From the NCBI RefSeq assembly GCF_029871235.1, contig NZ_SSOM01000084.1, forward strand, positions 63,998 to 123,092: DNA of 59,095 nucleotides, written 5' to 3'. Shown piece after piece: positions 19,320 through 30,400 of this stretch. Position 1 is the stretch's first letter. Each line of letters opens with the position of its first letter. The translations under genes were made by a program, and so were the position numbers. The stretch comes from Pseudomonas sp. BN411. GTDB lineage: Bacteria > Pseudomonadota > Gammaproteobacteria > Pseudomonadales > Pseudomonadaceae. The notes below the pieces were generated by a model. It made no database searches, was not told where the DNA came from, and saw only the letters and a list, made by a program, of their open reading frames with translations.

Positions 19320-20126
19320 TCAGTCGACGGCTGGCAGACCGAAGAAGGCGCGGGCGCAGGCGGTGGTGTGGCGCGCCAGCTCTTCCTGGCTCTCGCCGCG
19401 ATGCAGGGCCACCTCCCGCAGCACCTCGGTGAGGAAGGCCGGCTCGTTGTGGCCGTGCTTGGGTTTGGGCCGCAGGCTGCGCGGCAGCAGATAGGGGGCG
19501 TCGCTCTCCAGCATCAGGCGGCCGCGGGGAATGTCGCGCACCAGGTCGTGCAGGTGAGTGCCACGGCGCTCGTCGCAGATCCAGCCAGTGATGCCGATGT
19601 GCAGGTCGAGGTCCAGGTAGCCGTAGAGGGCGCGCTTCTCGCCGGTGAAACAATGCACCACGGCCGCGGGGAGTTGATCGCGGTGTTCCCGCACGATGGC
19701 CAGCAGGCGTTCGTCGGCGTCGCGTTCATGGAGGAACACCGGCTTGCCTAATTCGGCGGCCAGCGCGAGTTGCTCTTCCAGCGCCTTTTCCTGCTGCGGG
19801 CGCGGCGAAAAATCGCGATTGAAGTCCAGCCCGCATTCGCCCACCGCACGTACCCGCGTCTCACCCAGGAGCACACGCAGTTGGCGCTCGCAATCGCTGT
19901 TCCAATCGCTTGCCTCGTGGGGGTGGACACCGGCGGTGCTGAACAGTCGCAGGCCGCTTTCGTCCAGCTGCTCGGCTGCCAGGAGGGCTTTTTCGCTGTC
20001 TTCCAGATTGGTGCCGGTCAGCACCAGTTGGCAGACGCCGGCTGCGTGGGCGCGCTCCAGCAAGGCGCGGACATCGCGGGCGAGACTGGGGTGGGTCAGA
20101 TTGACGCCGATGTCGATGAGTTGCAT
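19320..20126 (-). CDS. TatD-family hydrolase (metal-dependent DNase)
   Basis: The 268-residue TIM-barrel protein opens with [12 protein letters not shown], in which the usual D-x-H-x-H is replaced by D-x-G-V-N, as in the TatD/YjjV branch that keeps D and N. Other metal ligands are visible in [24 protein letters not shown] and LESDAPYL. Family members are Mg-dependent deoxyribonucleases linked to DNA repair. GAGGTAGCACC precedes ATG 20126; the longer frame upstream has no ribosome site. Confidence 0.88.
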   Translation of the reverse strand: MQLIDIGVNLTHPSLARDVRALLERAHAAGVCQLVLTGTNLEDSEKALLAAEQLDESGLRLFSTAGVHPHEASDWNSDCERQLRVLLGETRVRAVGECGLDFNRDFSPRPQQEKALEEQLALAAELGKPVFLHERDADERLLAIVREHRDQLPAAVVHCFTGEKRALYGYLDLDLHIGITGWICDERRGTHLHDLVRDIPRGRLMLESDAPYLLPRSLRPKPKHGHNEPAFLTEVLREVALHRGESQEELARHTTACARAFFGLPAVD

Positions 20127-20357
20127 GGTGCTACCTCGGATTGGAGCAGGGCAGCATAACAAAGCTCGAAATAATTCAAAAAAATCAGTATTTACAGGAA
20201 CTTGGCGGCATATGTTGAAGTCAATGCCACGCTTTGACTGGCATCGGGGGCGAAGCTGTGACACTCTCCGCGCCCCTCGCTTACCAGCCAAGGATTCGCG
20301 GCGCAGCTCTACACGCTCATGCGCGCGCTGACGCCACGCCCTGTCCCTGGAGATTCG

Positions 20358-21779
20358 ATGACGCGACCGCTGCTGATCCTGCTCTGCCTGCTGGCGTTGC
20401 TGCCCAGCATGGCAAGCGCGCGCCTTGCAGGGCCGCCGGAGGTCTGGCAGCAACCGGCCGAAGCCCGGGACCTGGCGCAAATCCGTCGCAGTGGCGTGCT
20501 CAAGGTGCTGGTGAACCAGAGCCGCAACAGCTCGGGTGAGGTCAAGGGCGAACAGGTAGGCGTGGAATATCATCGCGTCCGCGCCTTCGAGCAGTACCTC
20601 AATCGCAACGCCCGCGACGGGCGTGAAATCAAACTGAAGCTCATCCCCAAGGCGAAAGACCAGCTACTGCCAGCGCTGCAGCGCGGCGAGGGCGATCTGG
20701 TTGCACCCGGCGAGCTGATTTACCAGAGCGTGGGCGCCAACGTCAGCGCCAGTGCGCCGCTGCGCAAGGATGTACCGCTGGTGCTGGTCAGCCGCCAGGG
20801 ACTGCGTCGCTACCAGCGCCTGGAACAGCTGTCCGGCCGTAGCATCGCGCTGCCGGCGGGCAGCGCCGCCGGTGAGGCATTGCGTCAGGTCAATGAGAAA
20901 CTGGCCGGGCGCAAGCTGGCGCCCATCGTCATCGAATGGGTCGATCCGACCCAGGCGGTGGAGGATGTGCTGGAGATGGTCCAGGCCGGCATCTTTCCGC
21001 TGACGGCGGTGGAGCAGCCGATTGCCGAGCGCTGGGCCAAGGTCATGCCCAAGCTGCGACTCGACAAGCATCTGGTGCTGGACAGGCAGGGCGACATGAC
21101 CTGGTTCGTTCGCCGGGATGCACCGACCCTGCGGGCCAGCGTCGACCGCTTCCTGGCTGACTACCGCGCGCCGGACGACCAGGATGCGGCTTTCCAGCGC
21201 GTCTATCGGCGCCTCTACAAGGTCCACAACCCCCTCGCGCGTCGCGAGCGCCAGCGCCTGGAGCGAGTACGCCCGGTATTGCAGCGCTACGCCGACCAGC
21301 ACGATTTCGACTGGCTGAACCTGGCTGCGCTGGCCTACAAGGAATCCAGCCTAAATCCGGCCGCCAGAGGCGCCAGCGGTGCCACCGGCCTGATGCAAAT
21401 CACTCCGGGGGCGGCGCGAAGTGTGGGTGTGGGGAACATCCAGAAACTCGATAACAACGTGCAGGCTTCGGCCAAGTACCTGGCGATGTTGCGGCGCAAC
21501 TTCTTCGCTAGCGCCCAGCTTGAGGAGCGCGAACGCATGGCCTTCGTGCTCGCCGCGTACAACCTGGGGCCGCAGCGAGTCCAGGGCATGCGCGCGGAAG
21601 CCCGGCGACGCGGCCTGAACCCCAACCAGTGGTTTTTCCAGGTGGAACGCATCGCCGCTGAGCAAGCCGGTATGGGCGTTGTCAGCTACGTCAACAGCGT
21701 GAACAAGTACTACCTGGCCTTCGATCGCGAGCGTTATCTATTGGAGCCTTCGAAAAAGGCCACCAAGGCACGCAAATAA
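20358..21779 (+). CDS. MltF-type lytic transglycosylase (MltF2-like)
   Basis: The 473-residue periplasmic enzyme has a signal peptide (1-21, SMASA), a solute-binding-protein-type domain over ~45-270, and a C-terminal SLT lysozyme-like domain from ~305. Its catalytic Glu is E329 in YKESSLNP, followed by [13 protein letters not shown] and the [10 protein letters not shown] motif. MltF proteins cut peptidoglycan between MurNAc and GlcNAc to give 1,6-anhydro ends, and the binding domain modulates activity by binding muropeptides. P. aeruginosa has two copies, and this position fits the second one (PA2865). GGAG five bases before ATG 20358 decides the start. Confidence 0.88.
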   Translation: MTRPLLILLCLLALLPSMASARLAGPPEVWQQPAEARDLAQIRRSGVLKVLVNQSRNSSGEVKGEQVGVEYHRVRAFEQYLNRNARDGREIKLKLIPKAKDQLLPALQRGEGDLVAPGELIYQSVGANVSASAPLRKDVPLVLVSRQGLRRYQRLEQLSGRSIALPAGSAAGEALRQVNEKLAGRKLAPIVIEWVDPTQAVEDVLEMVQAGIFPLTAVEQPIAERWAKVMPKLRLDKHLVLDRQGDMTWFVRRDAPTLRASVDRFLADYRAPDDQDAAFQRVYRRLYKVHNPLARRERQRLERVRPVLQRYADQHDFDWLNLAALAYKESSLNPAARGASGATGLMQITPGAARSVGVGNIQKLDNNVQASAKYLAMLRRNFFASAQLEERERMAFVLAAYNLGPQRVQGMRAEARRRGLNPNQWFFQVERIAAEQAGMGVVSYVNSVNKYYLAFDRERYLLEPSKKATKARK

Positions 21780-21880
21780 TCGAATTAATCGATGATGTGG
21801 CTGAGAATTTTCCGGTTTTAATATCAAAAAATTCTACTAAGCTTGTGCTCATCGACTCCCACAACACAAGGAACACCTCG

Positions 21881-22315
21881 ATGAGCAACCCGATCAAATC
21901 CATCCTCGCCACCAACGCTGGCTACGGCATCACCCTGCTGCGCGTCATCACCGGCCTCACTTTCATGGCCCACGGTTCGCAGAAACTCTTCGGCATGTTT
22001 GGTGGTTACGGTCTGGCGGGCACCGGTCAGTGGATGGAAAGCATCGGTCTGACCCCGGGTTACCTGATGGCCCTGATGGCCGGCAGCGCCGAGTTCTTCG
22101 GCGGCCTTGCCCTGGTAATCGGCTTGCTGGTTCGTCCGGCCGCGGCGGCGCTGATCGTTGCGATGGTGGTGGCGATCTTCAGCGTGCACTGGGCCAGCGG
22201 TTTCTTCATCACCAACGGCGGTTTCGAGTACGCGATGATTCTCGGCCTGATCAGCGCCACCCTGCTGGTGGAAGGCGCCGGCAAGATGTCCCTGGACCGC
22301 AACCTGGGCAACTGA
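21881..22315 (+). CDS. DoxX family membrane protein
   Basis: The 144-residue protein has four predicted membrane helices and the DoxX pattern: LLRVITGLTFMAHGSQKLFG at residues 14-33, then GxxxFFGGLALVIGLLVRPAA. DoxX proteins are quinol-linked membrane subunits in some archaea and of unclear role in most bacteria. AAGGA lies eight bases before ATG 21881, which is preferred to an upstream in-frame start in the AT-rich leader. A strong terminator follows, so it is probably monocistronic. Confidence 0.85.
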   Translation: MSNPIKSILATNAGYGITLLRVITGLTFMAHGSQKLFGMFGGYGLAGTGQWMESIGLTPGYLMALMAGSAEFFGGLALVIGLLVRPAAAALIVAMVVAIFSVHWASGFFITNGGFEYAMILGLISATLLVEGAGKMSLDRNLGN

Positions 22316-22327
22316 ACCCGGTAAAGA

Positions 22328-22353
22328 GAAAGGCCCGCTTCGGCGGGCCTTTC
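22328..22353. terminator. Bidirectional rho-independent terminator
   Basis: GAAAGGCCCGC-TTCG-GCGGGCCTTTC: an 11-bp stem with a stable UUCG tetraloop, placed between the convergent doxX and lipase foldase genes. Confidence 0.92.
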
Positions 22354-22360
22354 TGCGTTC

Positions 22361-23398
22361 TCAGGGCTGCTTTTTCCTGGCTGCCGCGAGTTCGGCAGCG
22401 GCCTGCAGGCGCAAGCGCTCCTGCGGATTGAATCCTTCTTCCTCCAATTGGGCGATGGCCGCTGCCTTGTCGCTCTGGCTCAGCCCCTCGCTGGCTTCGA
22501 TGCGAGACCTCTCCTTCAGATAGGACTGCAGGCGCTGTTGCCATTGCAGGCGTTGCTGGTCGAGGGCTTCCAGTCGAATAGTGGCTTCGGCGCCGACTAG
22601 CTGCTGGCGGAGTTGGCGAACCTGTTCCGGGGTACCGCCCGATTCTCTGAGCGCGCCGACCTGGACCCGGAGTTCCGCCTGTAGCTGGCTTGCTACCAGG
22701 GCTTGCAACTCATCGGGCAGGGCGCTGCGCAGTTGGTCGATGGCGGCGGCCTTGGCTGCCGGGTCCAGGCTGGTCCGCTGGATGGCCATGCGTTGCAGGG
22801 TGAACGAGTTGTAGGCCTCCTCGCTGGCGAAGAACGCCTGGTGGGCATCGGTGCTGAAGATCCGTGCCCGCAATGCCTGCACGGCTGCTTCGCGCTGGCG
22901 CAGGGCGTTCAGGTCGGCGAGCAGCGGCATGTCGCGCTCCAGTTGCACCAGCTGGCGCTTGTAATCGAGGTACTGGTCGAGCAACGCCAGGGCCTGGCCT
23001 TCCGCCGGGGCGTCCAGTTGTTCCGCTATGTGGCCGCGCAGCCGCTGGATGCTGCCAGCCAGTGGTTCTTCACCCTGGGTGCTGAGGAAGTAGTCGAAGA
23101 TCCGCCGAATGTCCTCGGTGATCAGCAGATTGCCACTGGAATCGAGATGGAAACGGCCGTCCACCGCCGTTCCTGACAGTGAGGCCGGCATCGCCCTTGT
23201 CCCGGCCTCTCCCGTTGATGGTGCGTGCGGTTCGCTCTGGCTGGGAGGTGCCGGCGCAGGGGGAGCGGGCGTGACGATTGTCATGATCGCTGGAGCCACA
23301 CTGGACGCCGCCGGGGCGGGTTCACCGCCCCATTGCAGCAGGATGGCCAGGGCGCCGGCGAAGGCAATCGGGAACAGCAGGAGGAGTCTTCTTCTCAC
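22361..23398 (-). CDS. lifO: Lipase-specific foldase (lipase chaperone) LifO/LipH
   Basis: The 345-residue steric chaperone has an N-terminal membrane anchor (residues 4-21), a Pro/Ala-rich flexible linker (~25-75) and the hallmark motif R-x-x-F-D-Y-F-L-S-T at 98-107 followed by QGE. A long helical body (~130-340), rich in Arg, Gln and Ala, wraps the lipase. It folds secreted lipase in the periplasm before type II export. It lies 54 nt downstream of lipA, the standard lip operon. P. aeruginosa calls it lipH or lif. Confidence 0.94.
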   Translation of the reverse strand: MRRRLLLLFPIAFAGALAILLQWGGEPAPAASSVAPAIMTIVTPAPPAPAPPSQSEPHAPSTGEAGTRAMPASLSGTAVDGRFHLDSSGNLLITEDIRRIFDYFLSTQGEEPLAGSIQRLRGHIAEQLDAPAEGQALALLDQYLDYKRQLVQLERDMPLLADLNALRQREAAVQALRARIFSTDAHQAFFASEEAYNSFTLQRMAIQRTSLDPAAKAAAIDQLRSALPDELQALVASQLQAELRVQVGALRESGGTPEQVRQLRQQLVGAEATIRLEALDQQRLQWQQRLQSYLKERSRIEASEGLSQSDKAAAIAQLEEEGFNPQERLRLQAAAELAAARKKQP

Positions 23399-23452
23399 GG
23401 GGGCTCTCGGCAGGCAGGGGAGTGCGGAGCCCGAAGGCCCCGCGGGCAGGGC

Positions 23453-24502
<1,050 letters not shown>

Positions 24503-24544
24503 TCATCGCACGTCGAGTATGAGCGCTCTGGATTGGGCTTTTCG

Positions 24545-24560
24545 CGGATGTTTACATCCG
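24545..24560. promoter_or_regulatory. 16-bp palindrome upstream of lipA promoter
   Basis: CGGATGT-TT-ACATCCG has perfect 7-bp arms and lies 44 bp upstream of the -24 element. It could be an activator site (the family regulator would be LipR) or an operator for the neighbouring thpR gene, whose stop is at 24605. Binding not shown. Confidence 0.4.
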
Positions 24561-24604
24561 TTCACCCGAAGATGGCCGCCAGTTCGCTGTTACGCGGCGA
24601 AACG

Positions 24605-25135
24605 TCAGGCTGGGGTCGGAGGCCGCAATGGCCAGTGTCCGAGGGCGTGGTAGCGCGTGCCTTTGGCGGTGTTTTCCGAGGCGAAGAGGGCAAATTCGGT
24701 CGCTGGCCAATCAAAGGTTGGGGTGGGGATGGAGGGCAGCCGTGGGCAGTGCCGGGCCAGGGTCAGGTGGGGTTTGAAATGGCGTGTCTCCAGGGTGAAG
24801 CCCAAGATCAGCAACTGCTCGCGGAGGCTGCGCTCAAGGTCGGTCAGGGCCGGTGGGACTTTGCTCGGCGCCAGGTGCAGCAAGCCGTTCTTCCAGCGTG
24901 CCAGTTGGTCCAGGTGCAGGGTGAATGTCGTGGGCGTCAGGCTGGCGGCCAGTGCCGCCAGGGCTTCCACCTGGCCACGAGGTTGCGAGCCGAGGAAGGC
25001 GAGGGTGAGGTGCAGGTTTTCCGGCGCAACCGGCTTGCCTTCGACCGGATTCCGGGCGCGCCAATCAACGATGTCACGGGCCAGTTGGGGGCAGCAGGGA
25101 ATGGCGAAAAACAGGCGCAGCGGCGGGGTGCTCAT
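24605..25135 (-). CDS. thpR: RNA 2',3'-cyclic phosphodiesterase ThpR (LigT)
   Basis: The 176-residue 2H phosphoesterase carries both HxTx motifs, HLTL in PENLHLTLAFLG near residue 42 and HLTL in FKPHLTLAR near 123, and begins LRLFFAIPC as the family does. It opens 2',3'-cyclic phosphates on RNA, for example on tRNA halves. Normal length. Divergent from the next small gene on the plus strand. Confidence 0.93.
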   Translation of the reverse strand: MSTPPLRLFFAIPCCPQLARDIVDWRARNPVEGKPVAPENLHLTLAFLGSQPRGQVEALAALAASLTPTTFTLHLDQLARWKNGLLHLAPSKVPPALTDLERSLREQLLILGFTLETRHFKPHLTLARHCPRLPSIPTPTFDWPATEFALFASENTAKGTRYHALGHWPLRPPTPA

Positions 25136-25332
25136 GGGCGTCTCCCAAGGCGAATGAGTCGCCTTGACAGTATTGCGCGGGCTTCTCTAGGATGTCGCCC
25201 CATGCGCCGATTTAGTCAGCTACTTGCGGGGCGCGGAAGTCATCAGAGGCTTCTAAATACCGCTAAAACGCTGGTTCGGTGTCGCCTCTCACCGCTGCCC
25301 AGCGGGACCCAACGAGGCGGAGACATGACACC

Positions 25333-25641
25333 ATGACCTGTCCCCAACCCCTGCTCCGACTAGCCCCGATCACCACCGGGCTGGCATTACGCAATCCGCG
25401 AATCCTGCTCGGCGGTTCCCACCAGCCGACACTCCTGCGTTATCTCGAAGGCTGGCCCAAGCGTTGGGGCCGTCCACGCAACTTCCTCATCCAGTTCGCC
25501 CGTGACGGTGAATCACTTGCCCGTTTTGCCAGCGACAGTTTCGACATGGCTGTGATCCAGGCGCCTTCGGCTGCAGAGCTACCGGAAGTGCTGGGTCAGC
25601 TGGTGCGGGTGGCGCGGCAGGGACTCATCACCCGCCGCTGA
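25333..25641 (+). CDS. Small protein resembling the end of a methyltransferase fold
   Basis: A 102-residue soluble protein. The segment FARDGESLARFASDSFDMAVIQ followed by LPEVLGQLVRVARQGLI resembles the strand-4/helix region of class I methyltransferases (FDxVvl...LxxxLRVLrPGG), but there is no GxGxG SAM site, so it is either a truncated relative or only similar. GGAG at 25319-25322 is 10 bases before ATG 25333 and 2 bases before another ATG (25325) that opens a three-codon frame ending across this start. Function unknown. Confidence 0.65.
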   Translation: MTCPQPLLRLAPITTGLALRNPRILLGGSHQPTLLRYLEGWPKRWGRPRNFLIQFARDGESLARFASDSFDMAVIQAPSAAELPEVLGQLVRVARQGLITRR

Positions 25642-25653
25642 TATCGGACGGCG

Positions 25654-26151
25654 TTACGGGTAGTCGATCTCGACCACGTACCAGGTCTTTTCCCCGGTAG
25701 GCGTGTTGACCCGTACTTCAGCATCCAGCGCCTTGCCCACCAGGGCGCGAGCGAGAGGGGAGTCGATGCTGATCAGGTTCTGCTTCAGATCGAATTCGTC
25801 AGGCCCGACGATGCGGTAGCGGGCCTGCTCGCCATCGTCGTCTTCCAGCGTCACCCAGGCGCCGAAGTAGACCTTGTCGGGGTCGCTCGGACGTTCGCGC
25901 ACCACCTTGAGGTTCTCCAGCCGCTTGGTCAGGAAGCGCACGCGGCTGTCGATTTCCCGCAGCATCTTCTTGCCGTAGGTGTACTCGGCATTCTCCGATC
26001 GATCACCCTGGGCAGCCGCTTCGCTCACGGCCTGGGTGACCTTGGGCCGGCGCACGTGCCACAGCTCGTGGAGTTCGGCGCGCAGACGGGCTTCGCCTTC
26101 CGGGGTGATCAGGGGGGTGCCGGCGGTGCGGGGCGGACGATAACGGCTCAT
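25654..26151 (-). CDS. greB: Transcript cleavage factor GreB
   Basis: The 165-residue protein has the N-terminal coiled-coil with the acidic tip in [29 protein letters not shown] (about residues 46-75), then an FKBP-like C-terminal domain. YTYGKK and the basic patch separate GreB from GreA. It enters the secondary channel of RNA polymerase and stimulates cleavage of backtracked RNA. It lies 34 nt downstream of the large ABC permease gene on the same strand. Confidence 0.94.
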   Translation of the reverse strand: MSRYRPPRTAGTPLITPEGEARLRAELHELWHVRRPKVTQAVSEAAAQGDRSENAEYTYGKKMLREIDSRVRFLTKRLENLKVVRERPSDPDKVYFGAWVTLEDDDGEQARYRIVGPDEFDLKQNLISIDSPLARALVGKALDAEVRVNTPTGEKTWYVVEIDYP

Positions 26152-26185
26152 GGCGGTCCTGCGGAATTTCGGGAGACAAAGCCTA

Positions 26186-28690
26186 TCAAGCTTCGCGCAA
26201 GACCGTCAGTGGGCTGGCGTTGAGCGCGCGGCGAGTGCCCATCACGCCAGCGGTACCCACCAGCAAGGCTCCCACCAGCGGCAGGAGGAACAGCCAGGGA
26301 TGGGGCTGCCAGCTGAGGTCGAAAGCAAAGCGGTAGAGCAGGGCGCTGACCAGTTCGCAGCCGAGCGCTGCAAGCAGGCCGCTGCAGGCGCCCAACAGCG
26401 CGAACTCGGCGCGCCGCGCCTTCATCAGCAGCTGGCGTTCGGCACCAAGGGCTCGGAGCAGCGCGCCCTGGCGAATACGTTCGTCCAGGGTGGACTGCAA
26501 GCCGGCGAACAACACCGCCAGGCCTGCTGCAAGCACGAAGAGCAGTACGAACTCCACGGCCAGCGTGACCTGGGCGAGGATGCTGCGCAGTTGCGCCAGG
26601 ATCGCCTCTACCTGCAGCAGCGTGACCGCCGGGAAGGCGCGGGACAGCTCTACGAGCTCGCGGTCGTGGCGTGGTGGCAGGTAGAAGCTGGTGAGGTAGG
26701 TCACGGGGAGGTCGGCCAGGGTATCTGGGGCGAAGATCATGTAGAAGTTCGGTTGGAAGTTGTCCCAGTCCACCTCGCGCAGGCTGGTCACCTGGGCATC
26801 ACGTTGCAGGCCGCCAACGCTGAACGTGAGCCGATCGCCCAGCTTGAGGCCAAGGCTTTCGGCGAGCTTGGCCTCTACCGATACACCGGGCAGTCCGCCG
26901 CCGTGGAGATCGCTCCACCAATGGCCCGCCACCAGGCGATTGTCGCTGGGCAACTGGGCGGACCACGTCAGGCTGAGGTCGCGTTGAACCGCGCGTTCGC
27001 CCTGGGAGTCCTTGCTCACCAGTTGGCGGACGGCCTCGCCATTGATGGCGGTGAGGCGGCCGGGCACCACCGGATAGAGCGGTGCGGGATGGGGCGACAG
27101 GCTGGCGAGGCGGCCGGCGAAAGCGTCCTTCTCGGCGGGTAGGACATTGAGGGCGAAATGGTTGGGAGCGTTCTCCGGCAACTGGTTCTGCCAGGTGTCC
27201 AGCAGTTCCCCGCGCAGCAGCGCGATCAGCGCCATGGCCAGGAGGATCAGGCCGAAGGCAAGGGATTGTCCGGCCGCCGCCAGTGGGTGGCGCAGCAGTT
27301 GGCCGAGGCCGAGGCGCCAGGGTAGGGCGGCACTGGCCAGGAGTCGGCGCAGGCCCTTCAGTCCCGCCAGCAGCACGCCGCCCAGCAGCAGTGCTGCGAT
27401 CAGGCCGCCGCCGAGCAGGGCGAGGGTCAGCTTCAGGTCCAGGCTCAGGCGCCACATGATCAGCCCGAGGGCCAGCAGCGCGGCTCCATATATAAGCCAG
27501 GCGCTGGGCGGCAGTGGCAGCAGGTCGCGGCGAAGGACTCGCAGTGGCGGCACCCGGCCCAGCGCAGCCAGCGGCGGCAGGGCGAATCCCGCCAGGGCCA
27601 GCAGGCCGGTGGCGACACCCGCCAGCGCCGGTACCAGTCCGCCGGACGGAATCACCGCCGGGAGCAATCCTCCCAGCAGCTTGAACAGGACCGCTTGTGC
27701 GAGCCAGCCGAGGAGCGCGCCCAGGGCGCTGGCCAACAACCCGAGTAGCGCCAGCTGCATGCCAAATAGAAAGAGGGCTTCGCGACGAGACAGGCCGAGG
27801 CAGCGCAGCAGAGCGCTGGCGTCATAGCGGCGTGCGGCGAAGCGCGCGGCGGAGAGGGCGACCGCGACGCCCGCGAGCAGTACGGCGGCGAGGCTGGCCA
27901 GGTTCAGGTAGCGTTCGGCGCGACCGAGGGCGCCGCCGATCTGGCGATTGCCCTGACGGGCGTCTTCCAGGCGCTGATTGGCTTCCAGTCCGGGCTCTAT
28001 TGCTGCCCGGTACTGGCTCAGGGCTTCGTTCGGGCCACTCCAGAGCTCGCGATAGCGCACACGGCTGCCGGGCTGCACCACGCCAGTCGCCTCGAGGTCA
28101 TCCCGGCTGATCAGCACTCGCGGGGTAAGGCTGTAGAAATCACCGGCGCGGTCCGGTTCGTAAGTGAGCACGCGGGTCAGGCGCAAGGTTTTCTGCCCAA
28201 CGTCGATGCTGTCGCCGGGCTTGAGGTCCAGTGTCGCGAACAGTCGGGCTTCGGCCCAGGCTTCGCCCGGTTTCGGGCCGCTACCAACGGCTTCCTCGCC
28301 ATAGGGCTGGGCGGCACTCTTCAGTTCGCCACGCAGTGGGTAGGCGGGGTCGACCGCCTTGACGCTGGAGAGCTGGATGCCGTTGTCGGCGGCGATCACG
28401 CTGGAGAACTCCACGGCACTGGAGTGCTTCAGGCCGAGTTGCAGTCCGTGATCGACCTGTTCCGCGCTGGCTGGCGACGACCCGCTCAGCAGCAGGTCTG
28501 CGCCAAGGAATTCGGTGGCGCGCAGCAACATGGCGGCGTTGAGACGGGCACTGAAATAGCCGATTGCACTGCTGGCGGCGACGGCGACCAGCAGGGAGAA
28601 GAACAGCACTCGCAACTCGCCGCTGTGGGTGTCGCGCCACAGTTGGCGGGCAGCCATGGCCAGCAGGCGGGCGAGGGGGAGACGTCGCAT
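26186..28690 (-). CDS. FtsX-like ABC transporter permease (YbbP family)
   Basis: The 834-residue protein has about ten membrane helices. A first helix near 15-45 precedes a periplasmic domain to ~255, two FtsX cores follow (around 260-370 and 705-830), and extra helices lie at 385-480. It closes with [20 protein letters not shown], typical of FtsX/MacB-type permeases. Its start overlaps the ATPase stop (TGATG). YbbA-YbbP systems sit beside tesA in E. coli and Pseudomonas; the cargo is unproven but is thought to be a lipid or lipoprotein. Confidence 0.9.
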   Translation of the reverse strand: MRRLPLARLLAMAARQLWRDTHSGELRVLFFSLLVAVAASSAIGYFSARLNAAMLLRATEFLGADLLLSGSSPASAEQVDHGLQLGLKHSSAVEFSSVIAADNGIQLSSVKAVDPAYPLRGELKSAAQPYGEEAVGSGPKPGEAWAEARLFATLDLKPGDSIDVGQKTLRLTRVLTYEPDRAGDFYSLTPRVLISRDDLEATGVVQPGSRVRYRELWSGPNEALSQYRAAIEPGLEANQRLEDARQGNRQIGGALGRAERYLNLASLAAVLLAGVAVALSAARFAARRYDASALLRCLGLSRREALFLFGMQLALLGLLASALGALLGWLAQAVLFKLLGGLLPAVIPSGGLVPALAGVATGLLALAGFALPPLAALGRVPPLRVLRRDLLPLPPSAWLIYGAALLALGLIMWRLSLDLKLTLALLGGGLIAALLLGGVLLAGLKGLRRLLASAALPWRLGLGQLLRHPLAAAGQSLAFGLILLAMALIALLRGELLDTWQNQLPENAPNHFALNVLPAEKDAFAGRLASLSPHPAPLYPVVPGRLTAINGEAVRQLVSKDSQGERAVQRDLSLTWSAQLPSDNRLVAGHWWSDLHGGGLPGVSVEAKLAESLGLKLGDRLTFSVGGLQRDAQVTSLREVDWDNFQPNFYMIFAPDTLADLPVTYLTSFYLPPRHDRELVELSRAFPAVTLLQVEAILAQLRSILAQVTLAVEFVLLFVLAAGLAVLFAGLQSTLDERIRQGALLRALGAERQLLMKARRAEFALLGACSGLLAALGCELVSALLYRFAFDLSWQPHPWLFLLPLVGALLVGTAGVMGTRRALNASPLTVLREA

Positions 28691-29373
28691 CAGGGTTCCA
28701 CCTGATCGACCAGACGGCCGCCTTCAAGGCGGATCAGGCGCCGGCAGCGATGGGCCAGGCGCTCGTCGTGGGTCACCAGAACCAGGGTGGTGCCGCGTTC
28801 CTGGTTGAGCTGGAAGAGCAGGTCGCTGATGCGTTCACCGGTGTGGCTGTCGAGGTTACCGGTTGGCTCGTCGGCGAACAGTACGTCGGGTTCGGCAGCA
28901 AAGGCGCGGGCAATGGCGACGCGTTGCTGCTCGCCACCGGAGAGTTGGCGCGGATAGTGGCTGAGGCGTTGGCCCAGGCCGACCCGATCCAGCAGTTGGC
29001 GGGCGCGGGCGCGTGCGTCGCGATGTCCCTCCAGTTCCAGGGGGAGCATGACGTTTTCCAGGGCATTGAGGTTGTCCAGCAACTGGAATGACTGGAAGAC
29101 GAACCCGACGTGTTCGGCGCGGACCCGGGCGCGCTGGTCTTCATCCAGGGTCGACAGGGCGCGGCCGGCCAGGTGCACTTCGCCGGCGCTGGGCAGGTCG
29201 AGACCTGCGAGCAAGCCGAGGAGGGTGGATTTGCCTGATCCGGAGCTGCCGACGATGGCCAGGCTGTCGCCTTTGCCGAGGTTGAGGGAGAGGTCGTGAA
29301 GGATGATCAGCTCGCCTTCCGCGCTGGGAACCACTTTGCTAAGGTTCCGCGCATCGAGAATGCTTGCGCTCAT
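28690..29373 (-). CDS. ABC transporter ATP-binding protein (YbbA family)
   Basis: The 227-residue LolD/MacB-type ATPase has Walker [10 protein letters not shown] near residue 43-51, signature LSGGEQQR near 148, and Walker [15 protein letters not shown]. It partners the FtsX-like permease downstream. ATG 29373 is chosen because the longer frame runs into tesA on the opposite strand. The tesA start lies just 10 bases away in the other direction. Confidence 0.93.
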   Translation of the reverse strand: MSASILDARNLSKVVPSAEGELIILHDLSLNLGKGDSLAIVGSSGSGKSTLLGLLAGLDLPSAGEVHLAGRALSTLDEDQRARVRAEHVGFVFQSFQLLDNLNALENVMLPLELEGHRDARARARQLLDRVGLGQRLSHYPRQLSGGEQQRVAIARAFAAEPDVLFADEPTGNLDSHTGERISDLLFQLNQERGTTLVLVTHDERLAHRCRRLIRLEGGRLVDQVEP

Positions 29374-29383
29374 GGAGAATCCA

Positions 29384-29989
29384 ATGCGTGCCTGGTTGTT
29401 GGGTGGCTGCCTGTCACTGCTGATTCTGGCGCAGGAGGCCATGGCGGGGACCGTGCTGGTCATCGGCGATAGTATCAGCGCCGCTTTCGGGCTGGAATCA
29501 AGCCAAGGCTGGGTCTCCCTGCTGCAAAAACGCCTCGACGAGAAGGGTTACAAGCAGCGCGTAGTGAATGCTTCGATCAGTGGCGACACCAGTGCTGGCG
29601 GGGTCTCCAGGCTTCCGGGCCTGCTCGCCGAACACAAGCCGGAACTGGTGATCATCGAACTCGGCGGCAATGATGGGTTGCGTGGCCAGCCGCCTGCGCA
29701 ATTGCAACAGAATCTTGCCAGCATGATCGACAGTTCCAAGGCGCAAGGGGCGTCCGTCCTGTTGCTCGGCATGCGTCTGCCACCCAATTACGGCGTGCGC
29801 TACACCACGGCTTTCGCCAATGTCTTCAGCACCCTGGCTGCCGAGAAACAGGTGCCGCTGGTGCCGTTCTTCCTCGAAGGCGTGGGTGGCGTGCCGCGGA
29901 TGATGCAGTCCGATGGCCTGCATCCGGCGCTGCAGGCCCAGCCGAGGTTGCTGGACAATGTCTGGCCGACCCTGGAACCCATGCTCTGA
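29384..29989 (+). CDS. tesA: Periplasmic esterase/lysophospholipase/thioesterase TesA
   Basis: The 201-residue SGNH hydrolase has a signal peptide (1-21, QEAMA), block I GDSIS with nucleophile S30, block III GGND and block V SDGLHP carrying the catalytic Asp and His. P. aeruginosa TesA has the same length and shows thioesterase, protease, arylesterase and lysophospholipase activity in vitro. GGAG six bases before ATG 29384 fixes the start. Divergent from the YbbA-type ATPase gene, with which it shares the intergenic promoter space. Confidence 0.94.
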   Translation: MRAWLLGGCLSLLILAQEAMAGTVLVIGDSISAAFGLESSQGWVSLLQKRLDEKGYKQRVVNASISGDTSAGGVSRLPGLLAEHKPELVIIELGGNDGLRGQPPAQLQQNLASMIDSSKAQGASVLLLGMRLPPNYGVRYTTAFANVFSTLAAEKQVPLVPFFLEGVGGVPRMMQSDGLHPALQAQPRLLDNVWPTLEPML

Positions 29990-30045
29990 CGCTTTTCCCG
30001 AGGCTCGCTTTCGGCTAATGTTGCGCACCCTCCCTGGAGTCCTCC

Positions 30046-30327
30046 ATGCCGCGCACCGTCTGGTCCCTGTTTGGCTACAAAGTGATAGAGCCCGACGAGC
30101 AACTCGACCTGTTCGCTTGCCGCGAAGTGCGCCTGCACCTGGTGGCCCGCCAGCTGGAATTGGGTGGATTCGCCGACCGGACCCTCTGCGGGGGCCTGCT
30201 GCCAGCCCAGCCCCGCTGGAGTAATCTGGAGCAGGGCCTGCTGCGTGACCGACGCCTGTGCACCAACTGCCGCTCGACCCTCGAGGCCCAACGGCAGGGG
30301 CAGCACTCGGTCTGGTCGGGAGTCTGA
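30046..30327 (+). CDS. Small cysteine-containing protein of unknown function
   Basis: A 93-residue basic protein with no signal peptide. It has four or more cysteines, including a CxxC at the end (LCTNCRS) and single Cys in FAC and TLCGG, a pattern that could bind zinc but is not a known finger. It lies 56 nt after tesA and 73 nt before the L,D-transpeptidase gene, on the same strand. Ribosome site CTGGAGTCCTCC precedes the ATG. I do not recognise the family. Confidence 0.7.
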   Translation: MPRTVWSLFGYKVIEPDEQLDLFACREVRLHLVARQLELGGFADRTLCGGLLPAQPRWSNLEQGLLRDRRLCTNCRSTLEAQRQGQHSVWSGV

Positions 30328-30400
30328 GGACTCCCGGCGCGGCTCGCGCCAGTGTAGAATTCCGAGTCTTTTAATCAGTCAGTTTGTCAAGGATTCCCGG

